In this document: piece after piece, positions 1-9,119 of the stretch
How the letters are laid out: every line of letters begins with the position of its first letter
How positions within the stretch are numbered: the stretch's first letter is position 1
NCBI GenBank assembly: GCA_963827605.1
Contig: CAWHBK010000002.1
Location: 124,001-188,000, forward strand
Reading direction: 5' to 3'
Source: DSYU01 sp963827605
Lineage (GTDB): Bacteria > Chloroflexota > Anaerolineae > Anaerolineales > Anaerolineaceae
Length of the DNA: 64,000 bases
Translations under genes and position numbers: made by a program
Notes under the pieces: generated by a model
Database searches by the model: none
What the model saw: only the letters and a program-made list of their open reading frames with translations
What the model was told of the DNA's origin: nothing

Positions 1-1
1 T

Positions 2-589
2 GACCACCTGCTCCAGGAGGCCGCCTTGCGTTACCCTGGCCTGCCGCGTTTTCTGTATGGTCACAGCCTGGGCGGAGCGCTGGTTTTGTACTACAGCCTG
101 AAGCGCCGGCCAGAGCTGCAAGGCGTAATCGCATCCGCGCCCGGTCTGGCGCCTGGCGTCCCGGTTGCCCCCTCCAAGCTCTTCCTGGCAAAAGTGCTGG
201 CGCGGCTGGCCCCCACGGTGACCATGGATAATGGGCTCGATTTGACCTACCTGAGCACGGACGTGGCGGTCATCCAGGCATATAAGGACGATCCGCTGGT
301 GCATCCAAAAATTTCCGCCCGCCTGGGCCACGATCTGCTGACCACCGGAGACTGGATCTTAGCGCATGCCGGCGAATTTCCGCTGCCGCTGCTGCTCTCC
401 CAGGGCGCGGGTGACCGCATCGTTTCGGTGTCGTTCAACACACAGTTTGCCCGGGCCCTGCCGCCTGAGAAGGTGACCTTTAAGCTTTGGGAAGGCCTTT
501 ATCACGAGGCGCACAACGAACCCGAACAACAGCATGTCTTAACCTATATGGTCAAATGGCTCAACACCCAACTGCTAATGAACCGCTGA
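2..589 (+). CDS. alpha/beta hydrolase, monoacylglycerol lipase-like (5' partial)
   Basis: C-terminal part of a serine hydrolase of the lysophospholipase/monoglyceride lipase group; the frame is open at the left edge, so the start lies outside the window. The nucleophile elbow GHSLGG follows RFLY near the start of the visible part. The acid is probably the Asp in GAGDRIVS and the catalytic His lies in GLYHEAHNE near the C terminus, so the complete Ser-Asp-His triad is present in order. No signal peptide can be judged. Likely role: cleavage of monoacylglycerols or other short lipid esters in the cytoplasm; the substrate cannot be read from sequence. The next gene is 345 bp away behind its own promoter, so this is probably the end of a separate transcript. 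Confidence 0.85.
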   Translation, partial: DHLLQEAALRYPGLPRFLYGHSLGGALVLYYSLKRRPELQGVIASAPGLAPGVPVAPSKLFLAKVLARLAPTVTMDNGLDLTYLSTDVAVIQAYKDDPLVHPKISARLGHDLLTTGDWILAHAGEFPLPLLLSQGAGDRIVSVSFNTQFARALPPEKVTFKLWEGLYHEAHNEPEQQHVLTYMVKWLNTQLLMNR

Positions 590-710
590 GAAAAAGCTCG
601 CAGCGCTTAGGTTCACCGGCTGCGCGACTGAAACAAAGCCTGTCCGGCAGTCTTGCCCCGAAAGATGGCATCCCCGTGGGATGACAAATAATCCACTCCG
701 TTCATAAGCC

Positions 711-739
711 TTGACCCATCCTTGCCCGAAGACTACAAT
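711..739 (+). promoter_or_regulatory. sigma70-type promoter upstream of glyA-gcvT
   Basis: TTGACC at 711-716 and TACAAT at 734-739 are separated by exactly 17 bases, a near-consensus housekeeping promoter. Transcription would start near 746 and leave an untranslated leader of about 190 bases before the glyA start at 935. Bases 590-710 hold nothing else I recognise. Confidence 0.6.
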
Positions 740-759
740 TAAATCAGCACAAGACAATC

Positions 760-915
760 ATGCCAGGGTACGCAGCCTCCTTCCTTCCGATGGCCGCTCC
801 ATGAAGACCGGCCATTTGCTGTCTACTGGCATTTGGATGCTTTTCTTCATCAAACAGGGATCAAGATAGAATCCCTGATTGACCGATCACTTTTCACTTT
901 TCCCTGATCCCTGTT
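760..915 (+). promoter_or_regulatory. possible structured 5' leader of glyA-gcvT
   Basis: The leader can fold: atgccag (760-766) pairs with ctggcat (826-832) and encloses a hairpin atggccg (790-796)/cggccat (809-815). A second inverted repeat, aacagggatca (853-863)/tgatccctgtt (905-915), ends just before the AAGGAG ribosome-binding site (920-925). The second stem could control access to the ribosome-binding site. I do not recognise the glycine or tetrahydrofolate riboswitch consensus, so its class is unknown. Confidence 0.35.
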
Positions 916-934
916 CCTCAAGGAGTTTGCCTCA

Positions 935-3900
935 ATGACCGATTTTCTTTTTCGAGGTTCGCTGGAAGATCTCGACCCGGCTGTCTATGAGCTGACCCAG
1001 CTCGAAACCGAGCGCCAGTATCGCAAACTGATCCTCATCCCCAGTGAAAGCACCGCGCCAGCTGGCGGTCCGGGAAGCATTGGGATCCACGCTTCCAAAA
1101 TCTTTATGCCGAAGGCTATCCGGATGAAGAAACCCGCTGGATGAGCGAAGCAGAAATCCTGGATTATGCCAGAGCGCCTGGCCCACTTACCGGCGCTACG
1201 CCGACCCGCGCTATTACAAAGGCGTCGAATACGCCGATGTCATCGAGGCCCTGGCCCGCCGGCGCTGCGCCGAAGCCTTTGCCACCCCGGCCTTCCCGGC
1301 CGACCGCATCTTTGTCAACGTCCAGCCGCTTTCCGGCGCGCCGGCCAATAACGCCGTCTACACCGCCCTGATCAACCCGGGCGATACCATCATGGGCATG
1401 AACCTGCTGCACGGCGGGCACCTGACGCACGGCTCATCGGTCAACCGCTCCGGCAAGTTCTTCAATGTCGTCATTACACCGTCGATCCGCAGACCGAGCA
1501 GATCAATTACGAAGCGGTCGAAGCGCTGGCCAAAGAGCACAAGCCGAAAATCATCATCGCCGGGTACTCCTCCTACTCCTGGGTGCCAGATTGGCAGCGC
1601 TTCCGCGCCATCGCCGATTCGGTGGGCGCGGTCCTGCTGGCGGATATCTCGCATATCGCCGGGCTGGTTTCCGCCGGGGCGGTCCCCAGCCCGGTGGGCT
1701 ATGCCCATGTGATCACCTTCACCACCCACAAGACCCTCACCGGCCCGCGCGGCGCGTGCATCATTACCACCGATGCCGCCCTGGCGCGCAAGATCGACCG
1801 GGCGGTATTCCCCGGCGAACAGGGCGGCCCGCATGTGCACGTTTTCGCCGCCCTGGCGACCACCTTCAAGCTGGCCAAAACCGAGCAGTTCAAACAACTC
1901 CAGCAGCAGATCGTCAAGAACTGCAAAGCGCTGAATGACCAGCTTGCCAAACGCGGCTTCCATATGGTCTTTGGCGGCACCGATACCCACCTGACCAACC
2001 TGGACTGCAAAACGCATTAAAGGCCCGGATGGCACACCGCTTTCCGGCGATATGGCCGCGCGCATCCTGGATATTGCCGGGCTGGTGATGAATCGCAACA
2101 CCATCCCCGGCGATAAGACCGCTTTCCAGGCTTCCGGCGTGCGCATGGGCACGCCCTGGATGACCCAGCGCGGCCTGAAAGAAGCCGAGATGGTTCAGGT
2201 GGCCGATATCATCGCGGATGTGCTGCAAGCCACCCAGCCTTATACGGTTGAAACGCCGCCAGGGCCCGGCCCTGCGCGCCAAGGTGGATTTTACTGGTGC
2301 TGGAAACGGCCAAACTGCGCGTGCGCGCGCTGGCGGAAAAAGCCGGCATCGACTGCCCGCCGACCCGCCACGGCTACCCGCATTTTTATTATCTGGATGA
2401 CGCCATCCCCGCGGACCAGGCGCTCAACAGTCTGGTTACCTTTGAGATGAGCGGCACGGCCATGCGTTCTTTCGCCAACTACACCTTCAGCAGCGATGTT
2501 GAAGCGCTGGCGCCTGGCCAGAGTGCAGAAAACCTGCGTCTACACCCCGCAAAACGCCGTGGAAGGCGTGCTAGCCTGTGTGAACGAGGAAACTTACCGC
2601 CTGAGCGTCCCGGTGGACCAGGCCGCGCTGGTCGCCGCCTGGCTGCGCGACCTTTCGGATGGTTATCGTGCGCTTCGATGCCGATCTCACCCGGCGCATG
2701 CCCGGCCCGGTGCTGGTGCAGGCTGCCGCCCGTTCAACGGGGACCGACCAGCCAGTCGTATCCGGCCAGCCGGTAGCCGACGCCAAGCCGTACTTCATTG
2801 GCATGCAAGAGCCGGCGTCTGGCAACCAGCCGGCGTCTGGCAACCAGCCGGCGGCACATGGGCAACCATTGCCGCGCTTTATCTGGAACGAACCGGAAAC
2901 CGCCAACCTGCGGCGCACTTCGCTGTACGAGACGCACCGCAAGACTGGCGCGCGCATGGTGCCGTTTGCCGGATGGGAAATGCCCGTTCAGTACACCTCC
3001 ATCCTCGACGAGCATCTGGCCACCCGCCAGGCGGCCGGACTGTTCGATGTTTCGCACATGGGCGTGTACCAGGCAGAAGGTCCGGATGCGCCGACCTTCC
3101 TGGACAGCGTATGCGGCAATGATATCGCCGCCCTGGAAGTGGGCGAATCGGTCTACACCCACTTCCTCGACCCGGATGCCAACGTCATCGATGATACCCT
3201 GGTTTACCGCCGCGCGCGAAGACAAATACCTGGTGGTGGTCAATGCCTCCAACGATGACAAAGATTGGGCCTGGCTGAACGCTGTGCGCGAAGGCCACGT
3301 GCTGGTCGATCGCAGCCCGCCCGTGGGCCAGAGCTTTTGGCCGCGGCGTCATCCTGCGCAACCTGCGCGATCCGAAGGAAGGCAGCGATATGCGCGTCGA
3401 TATTGCCCTGCAAGGGCCAAAGTCACGCGACATCCTGCTCGCGCTGGGCGTAGATGCCGCGGACCGCAAGCGCATCATGGCTCTGAAACGCACCGAGTTG
3501 TGCGACGCGAAAGTGGGCGGGTTTGACCTGGTCGTCTCACGCACCGGTTACACCGGCGAGAGGATGGCCTTCGAACTGTTCGTCCACCCGGATCAGGCTC
3601 CCGCGCTGTGGGACCGCCTGGTCGAAGCCGGCGCGCCGCTGGGCCTGAAACCCTGCGGTCTGGGCGCGCGCGATTCGCTGCGCACAGAAGCGGGTTTGCC
3701 CCTATACGGGCACGAGATGGGCGGAGAGCCTAACCTGGGCGTCGCCGAAGCCGGTTTTGGCTCCTACGTCAAAATCTACAAACCCTGGTTCATCGGTCGA
3801 GATGCGTATATCGCGCGCGAGAAGACGCGCAAGAGCGTGGTTACGCGCTTCCGCTTTAGCGAGAAAGGCGTCCGCGTGGCGCATCCGGGCGACCCGGTGC

Positions 3901-4137
3901 TCGATCAGAAAGGCCGCGTGGTTGGCGAGGTTACCAGCTGCGCCATCGACAGCCAGGGGTACCTGACCGGGCAGGTATACATCGACGAAAAACTTGCCGT
4001 GGAGGGCACGCCGGTCCAGATCTACCAGAGCGCGCCAAAGTCCGCCGGCAACGCCCCTGCGGAGCTTAAAGACTGGGGACCGGGTCACCTTGCCCACCCT
4101 GGCGTACATCGTCAGCCGTTTTCCGAAGCTGGCCTGA
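935..4137 (+). CDS. serine hydroxymethyltransferase-aminomethyltransferase fusion (glyA-gcvT), frameshifted
   Basis: The N-terminal part (about 935-2520) is serine hydroxymethyltransferase: start MTDFLFRGSLEDLDP, PLP-lysine motif TTHKTLTGPRG, and the GVRMGTPWMTQRG segment. A stretch of about 65 residues and a Pro/Gln/Ser-rich linker (2735-2870) lead without a stop into GcvT: TSLYETHRKTGARMVPFAGW, LFDVSHMG, and GLGARDSLRTEAGLPLYGHEM. Together they would make and use glycine with tetrahydrofolate as the shared one-carbon carrier; gcvP and gcvH are not in the window. Several single-base indels break the frame, for example near 2655, 3257, 3335 (extra T) and 4068 (extra A). Correcting the last gives the family-like ending at 4137; uncorrected, the frame runs to 4145. 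A good AAGGAG site sits 9 bases before the ATG. Both domain identities are certain; that they form one polypeptide is strongly suggested but depends on correcting the indels. Confidence 0.85.
2812..2847 (+). repeat. 18-bp tandem repeat in the glyA-gcvT linker
   Basis: The unit ccggcgtctggcaaccag occurs twice head to tail (2812-2829, 2830-2847) and encodes PASGNQ twice, inside a low-complexity linker between the two enzyme domains. Confidence 0.8.
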
Positions 4138-4201
4138 CCAATTAAAGCAACAGGCGTACAATTGGGCCTGATTTTCAGCTTTAGCGCTAAAGGAGAAAAC
4201 A

Positions 4202-5427
4202 ATGCAGACCCTTTGGGATTATCGTTATGCGCAGCGCACCCAGCGGATGAAAAGCTCCGCCATTCGCGAGCTGCTCAAACTGACCGAACAGCCAGAAATT
4301 ATCTCGTTCGCGGGCGGCTTGCCGGCCCCAGACGTGTTCCCGGTTCAGGAGTTCCAGGAGGCCTGCAACCGCGTTTTACGCGACTTTGGCCCGGTTGCGC
4401 TGCAGTATGGCACCACCGAAGGGTACCTGCCGCTGCGCGAAATGATTGCGCGCCATCACCATGCGCTACGGTATCGATGTTTCCGCGGACAATATCCTGA
4501 TCACTTCCGGTTCGCAGCAGGCGCTGGATTTGCTGGGGAAAATCTTTATCAACCCCGGCGACCGCATTGTCGTTGAATCGCCAACCTACCTGGGCGCGCT
4601 GCAGGCCTGGAATTTCTATGGCGCGGATTACGTCACCGTGCAGTCGGATGAGAACGGCATGATCACCGATGAGCTGGAAGCAGCCTTGCGGGCCGGGCCC
4701 AAAGTTCATCTATGTACTGCCCAATTTCCAAAACCCCACCGGCGTGACCATTCCGCTGGAGCGGCGCTTGCGCCTGGTTGAGCTGGCCGACCGCTACGGC
4801 GTGCCCATCATCGAAGACGACCCGTACGGACAGCTGCGCTTCGAAGGCGAGCATATTCCCCCCATCGTCGTCCTGGATGAGAAGCTGCACTCCTGCAAAA
4901 CGGCTGTTACAACGGCAACGTCATCTACCTGAGCACCTTCTCCAAGACCCTGGCCCCGGGTATCCGCCTGGCCTGGGTCGATCGCTCCGCCCGAAGTGAT
5001 CCACAAAATGGTCAGGCCAAGCAGAGCGCCGATCTGAACACGGCGACTTTTAACCAGATGGTTGCCTATGAAGTCGGGCGGGGTGGTTTCCTCGACAAAC
5101 ATGTCCAGTCTATATGCGCAGGTGTACCACGAGCGGCGCGATGCCATGCTCGATGCGCTTGAAGAACACATGCCGGCTGGGGTGAAATGGACTCATCCGC
5201 AGGGCGGCCTGTTCCTGTGGGCCACCCTACCCGAAGAAATGAACACCGTGGAGCTCTTTCAAGATGCCGTGGAACAGAACGTCGCCTATGTTCCTGGGGC
5301 CTCATTCTACCCCAACGGCGGTGGGGATAATACCATGCGCCTGAACTTCTCCTACGCCAACCCGGAAATGATTAACGAAGGCATCTCTCGCCTTGCACGC
5401 GTGATCCGCAAGCGCATGAAGGGCTAG
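4202..5427 (+). CDS. PLP-dependent aminotransferase, class I/II (LysN/2-aminoadipate type), frameshifted
   Basis: Fold-type I aminotransferase of the 2-aminoadipate/aromatic group: FAGGLPAPDVFP near the N terminus, TSGSQQALDL, PNFQNPTG, and the PLP-lysine motif STFSKTLAPGIRLAW; about 405 residues, usual for the family. It transfers an amino group between an amino acid and a 2-oxo acid in the cytoplasm; the substrate is not decided by the sequence. The start has a GGAG site 7 bases upstream. It lies 64 bases after the glyA-gcvT fusion, so the two may be co-transcribed and work in serine/glycine metabolism (inference). Indels near 4455, 4690, 4900 and 4985 break the frame while the protein continues in another frame, so the gene is probably intact in the organism. 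Confidence 0.85.
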
Positions 5428-5446
5428 GCGCGAGACGGTTAACAAC

Positions 5447-5484
5447 CAAAACAGAGGCATCCGGACCCGGATGCCTCTGTTTTG
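5447..5484. terminator. bidirectional rho-independent terminator
   Basis: A perfect 15-bp stem aaaacagaggcatcc/ggatgcctctgtttt with a 6-base loop, flanked by A and T runs, lies between the converging aminotransferase and thioredoxin genes and can serve both. Confidence 0.8.
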
Positions 5485-5500
5485 ATGAACAGGATGATAA

Positions 5501-5858
5501 CTAACTATCCGCAGGCGTGCTGGCGATCACTTCCATGAACTGATCCAGCACGTCCCGCAGCATCTTTTCAGGGCAGCGCGCCAACCTGGCGGTGAACAAC
5601 TTTACCGTTGGCGACAAACAGCATGGTCGGGATGCCCTGCACGCCAAAGCGCGTGGCCCATTCCGGATCCTCATCGGTATTTACTTTTGCAACGATCAGT
5701 TTTCCGGCCTGCTCCATGGCAATTTTATCCAGGATTGGAGCGACCATCTTGCAAGGCCCACACCAAGGCGCCCAGAAATCGACAATTACAGGGATCGGTG
5801 ATTTGAGGACAGCCTCCTCAAATGCTGCATCCTTACGTGTACCGGCTCGATTAATCAT
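5501..5858 (-). CDS. trxA: thioredoxin
   Basis: Small redox protein with the canonical active site WCGPCK in VDFWAPWCGPCKMVAPIL and the cis-proline segment GVQGIPTMLF. It reduces disulfides of cytoplasmic proteins, using electrons from thioredoxin reductase (not in the window). The start has an AAGGAG site 6 bases upstream. An extra C near 5571 creates an early stop after GALP; removing it gives the normal C-terminal helix EKMLRDVLDQFMEV and a stop at 5501, for about 118 residues. Single-gene unit facing the terminator at 5447-5484. Confidence 0.92.
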
Positions 5859-5897
5859 TGCATCTCCTTCATTCGTAATTTCATGCTGTCTACCACT

Positions 5898-5932
5898 AGT
5901 ATATCACGCCTTGCGTGAGCCACGCCTTGCGT
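5898..5932 (-). promoter_or_regulatory. trxA promoter region with direct repeat
   Basis: On the minus strand a -10-like TATACT (5903-5898) lies about 40 bases before the trxA start. Immediately upstream, cacgccttgcgt occurs twice (5905-5916 and 5921-5932, plus-strand reading), 16 bases apart; the first copy also reads as the palindrome cacgc-ctt-gcgtg. The repeats replace a recognisable -35 box, which suggests an activator or repressor site. No experiment supports this. Confidence 0.35.
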
Positions 5933-5995
5933 CGAGCGTAAATTCCGGTAATTTATATCAATAAACCACCAAAAAGTCCAGGGTAAAATAATTAG

Positions 5996-6031
5996 AAGGG
6001 GTTCGCGGCCCGAACGGGCCGCGAACCCCTT
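5996..6031 (-). terminator. terminator after the response regulator operon
   Basis: A perfect 16-bp stem aaggggttcgcggccc/gggccgcgaacccctt with loop gaac, followed on the minus strand by the AT-rich sequence ctaattatttta. Confidence 0.75.
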
Positions 6032-6068
6032 CAATTGAAGTTGTTCATCACTCCGCCGGAGTGGACCT

Positions 6069-6810
6069 TCACTCCGCCGGTTCCGTGGCTTTTTGACGGC
6101 GGTAATCGACAAAGCGGTAACCAACGCCTCGTTCAGTCAGGATATATTTCGGGTTGGCGGGGTCCTCTTCCAATTTCTGGCGCAGGTAATTGATATACAG
6201 GCGCACGTAATGCGGCTCATCGCGGTATTCATAACCCCATACTTTGGAAAGCAGCTGATCGTACGTGACCACCCAACCGGCATTTTGCACCAGGTGATAC
6301 AACAGGCGGTATTCGGTCGGGCGCAGTTTCACCAGCTCGCCATTCACCCACACTTCCCGGCGGCCAAAATCGATTTTCAGGCGCTCGTCCACCTCGATCA
6401 GCTCACTGCGCGAAGCCGGGCTGGCCGCTTCGGTGCGGCGCAGAACCGCCCGCACCCGGCTGACCAGCTCGCGCGGGCTGAAAGGCTTGGTAATATAGTC
6501 ATCCGCCCCCAGCTCAAGCCCGCGCACGCGGTCATCCTCTTCGCTTTTCGCCGTCAGCATGATCACCGGCACGTTGCTCAACTTCGCGGATCATCTTCAA
6601 TACTTCAAAGCCGTCGATGTCCGGCATCATCACATCCAGGAGGATCAAATCGGGCATCTCGTCGCGCAGCGCCTGGATGGCTTTCATCCCCCGGTACACT
6701 TCAACCACCTGGAAGCCGTCATGTTCCAGGTTTAAGCGGATGAAGCGCGCCATGCGCTCTTCATCGTCCACCACCAGTATGCTCCGGTTTTTAAAACTAT
6801 CATCCGGCAT
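6069..6810 (-). CDS. OmpR/PhoB-family response regulator
   Basis: Two-domain regulator of about 247 residues. The receiver domain (about 10-125) has the acidic pair DD at 15-16, the phospho-acceptor Asp59 in LLDVMMPDIDG, Thr in IMLTAKSE, and Lys in ITKPFSPREL. The C-terminal winged helix ends with the typical VWGYEYRDEPHYVRLYINYLRQKLE and ILTERGVGYRF. It would bind DNA on phosphorylation. No histidine kinase is nearby; the regulator is instead the last gene of a Ser/Thr kinase-phosphatase operon, so it might receive a different input (inference). The ATG at 6810 has AGGAG 8 bases upstream. One extra base near 6583 shifts the frame between EVLKMIRE and SNVPVIML. Confidence 0.9.
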
Positions 6811-6843
6811 ATTCACCACTCCTGGAAACGCCGCATCGGAGAA

Positions 6844-7032
6844 TTACTCGCGAACAAAGGAAATAATTTCTTCTTCCTCTCCCGTCGGCATAATTTCGAT
6901 GAAATTCAACCGCGCAATGGGCCACATTACCGTGCTGACATTCGCCTCCAGGTAATGCAAGTCCTTGCCATCCCGCCGGCGCGGATTTTTGATACAGATC
7001 AGTAAATCGGTAAGGGCTGGAAGCGTATCCAC
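6844..7032 (-). CDS. small conserved-looking protein of unknown function
   Basis: An acidic small protein of at least 62 residues ending EIMPTGEEEEIISFVRE; I do not recognise a family. It sits in line between the FHA gene (89 bases upstream) and the response regulator (33 bases downstream), which argues for co-transcription. The frame stays open about 21 codons further upstream (including KRFDPSKNED) but without an ATG; the GTG at 7032 is the only listed start and has no spaced ribosome site, so the true start may be upstream behind an indel. No signal peptide or membrane segment is seen. Confidence 0.5.
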   Translation of the reverse strand: MDTLPALTDLLICIKNPRRRDGKDLHYLEANVSTVMWPIARLNFIEIMPTGEEEEIISFVRE

Positions 7033-7121
7033 TTCCCCTAGAACAGGATCTTCATTCTTAGATGGATCAAAACGCTTGGCATAGCTGTTACCTCATTAAC
7101 GAACTTCTTTCTATAACACGT

Positions 7122-7643
7122 TTACTTACGGATAAGCACTTGAATTTTAAATTTCCCCAAAGCAACTACATCTCCATGGTTCAATGGAAAATCTACATTG
7201 GGCATAATTTTCTGACCATTCACCCGCGTTCCATTGGATGATCCCAGGTCGGTAATAAATACGCGCTGGTTATTCATTTTCAGGGCAGAATGCAGGCGCG
7301 AGACTCCCTGCGCATACGCCTCATAGGGCGAAAGATCCACATCCGGCAAAATGGGCTGGCCTTCCGCCACCCGGCCCAGCGTAAATTCATTTTGCCCGGT
7401 CAGGTGCAGGATCATCCCACTTTCGATCAGGTGCAGAGAAACCGTGGCATCGCCAGAATTCGCGGAAACGGCTGGCGCAGGCGGGACGGGCAGGCGTCCC
7501 TCCTGGGTCAATAACAGGCCCGTCTGGTTGCGTTCAATATGATGCGTCGTAGGGGCTTCCGTCACAACCAGCCGCGCCCCGCATTCACTGCAGAAAAGCG
7601 CCCCCGAAAATTCCTGGTGATGGCAGTTCGGACAAAGGATCAT
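7122..7643 (-). CDS. zinc-ribbon FHA domain protein
   Basis: 173 residues. The N terminus is a four-cysteine zinc ribbon (Cys4, Cys7, Cys18, Cys21: CPNCHH and CSECG). A variable Pro/Ala linker leads to an FHA domain (about 80-170) with the phosphothreonine-binding signature residues: FTLGR, GVSRLHSAL, and DLGSSNGTRVNG. FHA domains read phosphothreonine, so it is the natural reader of the kinase and phosphatase in the same operon. The stop of the upstream DnaJ-VWA gene is 3 bases from its ATG, so translation is likely coupled. Confidence 0.9.
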   Translation of the reverse strand: MILCPNCHHQEFSGALFCSECGARLVVTEAPTTHHIERNQTGLLLTQEGRLPVPPAPAVSANSGDATVSLHLIESGMILHLTGQNEFTLGRVAEGQPILPDVDLSPYEAYAQGVSRLHSALKMNNQRVFITDLGSSNGTRVNGQKIMPNVDFPLNHGDVVALGKFKIQVLIRK

Positions 7644-7646
7644 GGC

Positions 7647-9111
7647 TTAAACTCCGGACCTGGAGGGTAACATCAGCGCGCGCGTGCCATACTTGATTCG
7701 TTTTTCCCCTTCGCTGCTAAACCGCCGACTCTGCTGAATGTGTTCTGCCTCGATTAAAACCGTGTGCGCCAATTCGCGATCCCCTTGCGACAGCAGATGG
7801 GTGGCCAGATAATGCATGTGCTTGGTAGCCTTATCAATCTGGCCTTCCCCTACTTCAAGCCGGACTTTCTCTTGCAACCGGTATAGTGTTAATTTCGACA
7901 TCGCTTCCACAATCACTGCCGGCGGCGCTTCCCCTTCTGGATCAGCCTGTACCGGCCGGTGTAGATCGAGGAAAACACGCGTCCGCGGCACCGCTTGCCC
8001 GGGTAAATCCATCCAGATCCGTCCCCGCGCCAGCATGAGCTGGTCACTTTCTTCAAAGATGGGCGGGACCATAAACTCAAGCAGGAAGCTGATGCTCTTG
8101 CGATGAAGTATATCACCCAGTAAGATTGGGCTGGCAATTTCCAGCGGGCCAATATTTGGGCTGAGCCGGAAAGCATAGCGGAGGGTTACATCCGGGGAGG
8201 TTTCAAACTCAAAGCGCAGCCCGCGCGCATAAATTGACTCCAGCTCGGATAGTTTTTGCAGCATGAAGTTATCCAGGTCGCGCGGCGTGGCAACAAAAAG
8301 AGCATTCCCGCCGCTCAGGCCGGCAATCTGATCCATCAAATCATCATTCCACTCATGGCCAATCCCGAGGACGCTGATCGAAATGCCCTCTTCGGCGGCC
8401 TCACGGGCCAGTTCGAGGCAGTCCTCGTCGTCCCCATAGGTATGCCCATCCGTCAGCATGACCAGGTGGCGGACATGCCTGGCATCGGTCATGCGCAGCT
8501 GTTCGATCCCCACTTGCAGGCCCTGCAGGATTTCCGTCCCGCCGCCGGTTTGCAGTCAAGCTGATGCGGTGATCTGATTTGCTTAACGAGGAAGCGCGCG
8601 TGGGGGGGATCAGCACCTCTGCCCGGTCGCTGAAAGCCACCACCGAAAGCATATCCTGCGGGCGCAGCTGCTGGAGCAGGTTCAGCGCGCTGGCCTTCAC
8701 CATATCCATCCGCGGTCCCTGCATTGAGGTCGAGCGGTCCAGCACCAGGCAGACATGGCCGGGCGGCAGGCTGGGGTTGTTCATATCCGCGGTGCAAACC
8801 AGCTCAATCAGCGCGTAGACCAGCTGGGGTTCCTCCATCAGTGGAATGGCAGGCTTACTGTACTGCACGCTGACGGAGATCCTCGGGCCGGCCCGCGTGT
8901 TGGTCGGGAGGGAAGCATCGTAGGCGCTTTTTCTTTTCGGGTTCGACAAGATTTCGTACGCGTTTTGGACGCGCAGGAAACTTTCTTTGAGCGCCGGGTC
9001 AGGGTTCACATCCGGGTGCATTAGGCGAGCTAATTCAAAATACGCGCTCCGTATTTCATCCGGAGTCGCATTATACGGGATACCCAGCAACGAATAAAAA
9101 TCTTCGGCCAT
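7647..9111 (-). CDS. DnaJ-VWA fusion protein (one frameshift)
   Basis: About 485 residues. Residues 1-65 are a J domain: MAEDFYSLLGIPYNATPDEI, the HPD tripeptide in RLMHPDVNPD, and YEILSNPKRKSAYD. After a short linker comes a von Willebrand A domain with the metal-binding DRSTS motif (VCLVLDRSTSMQG) and the later LVMLTDGHTYGDDED, then an all-beta and helical tail ending near MLPSRSGV. J domains recruit Hsp70 (DnaK); VWA domains bind partner proteins through a divalent cation, so the protein may deliver a partner to DnaK or act as a scaffold for the kinase module (inference). An indel at about 8510-8580 breaks the frame inside the VWA domain; both halves are conserved. It lies 8 bases after the phosphatase gene. 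Confidence 0.82.
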
Positions 9112-9119
9112 AAAAATGA

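Noticed and set aside
590..934. Glycine or tetrahydrofolate riboswitch before glyA-gcvT
   Set aside because: The leader folds, but I could not find the conserved core of either class; kept only as an unclassified structured leader.
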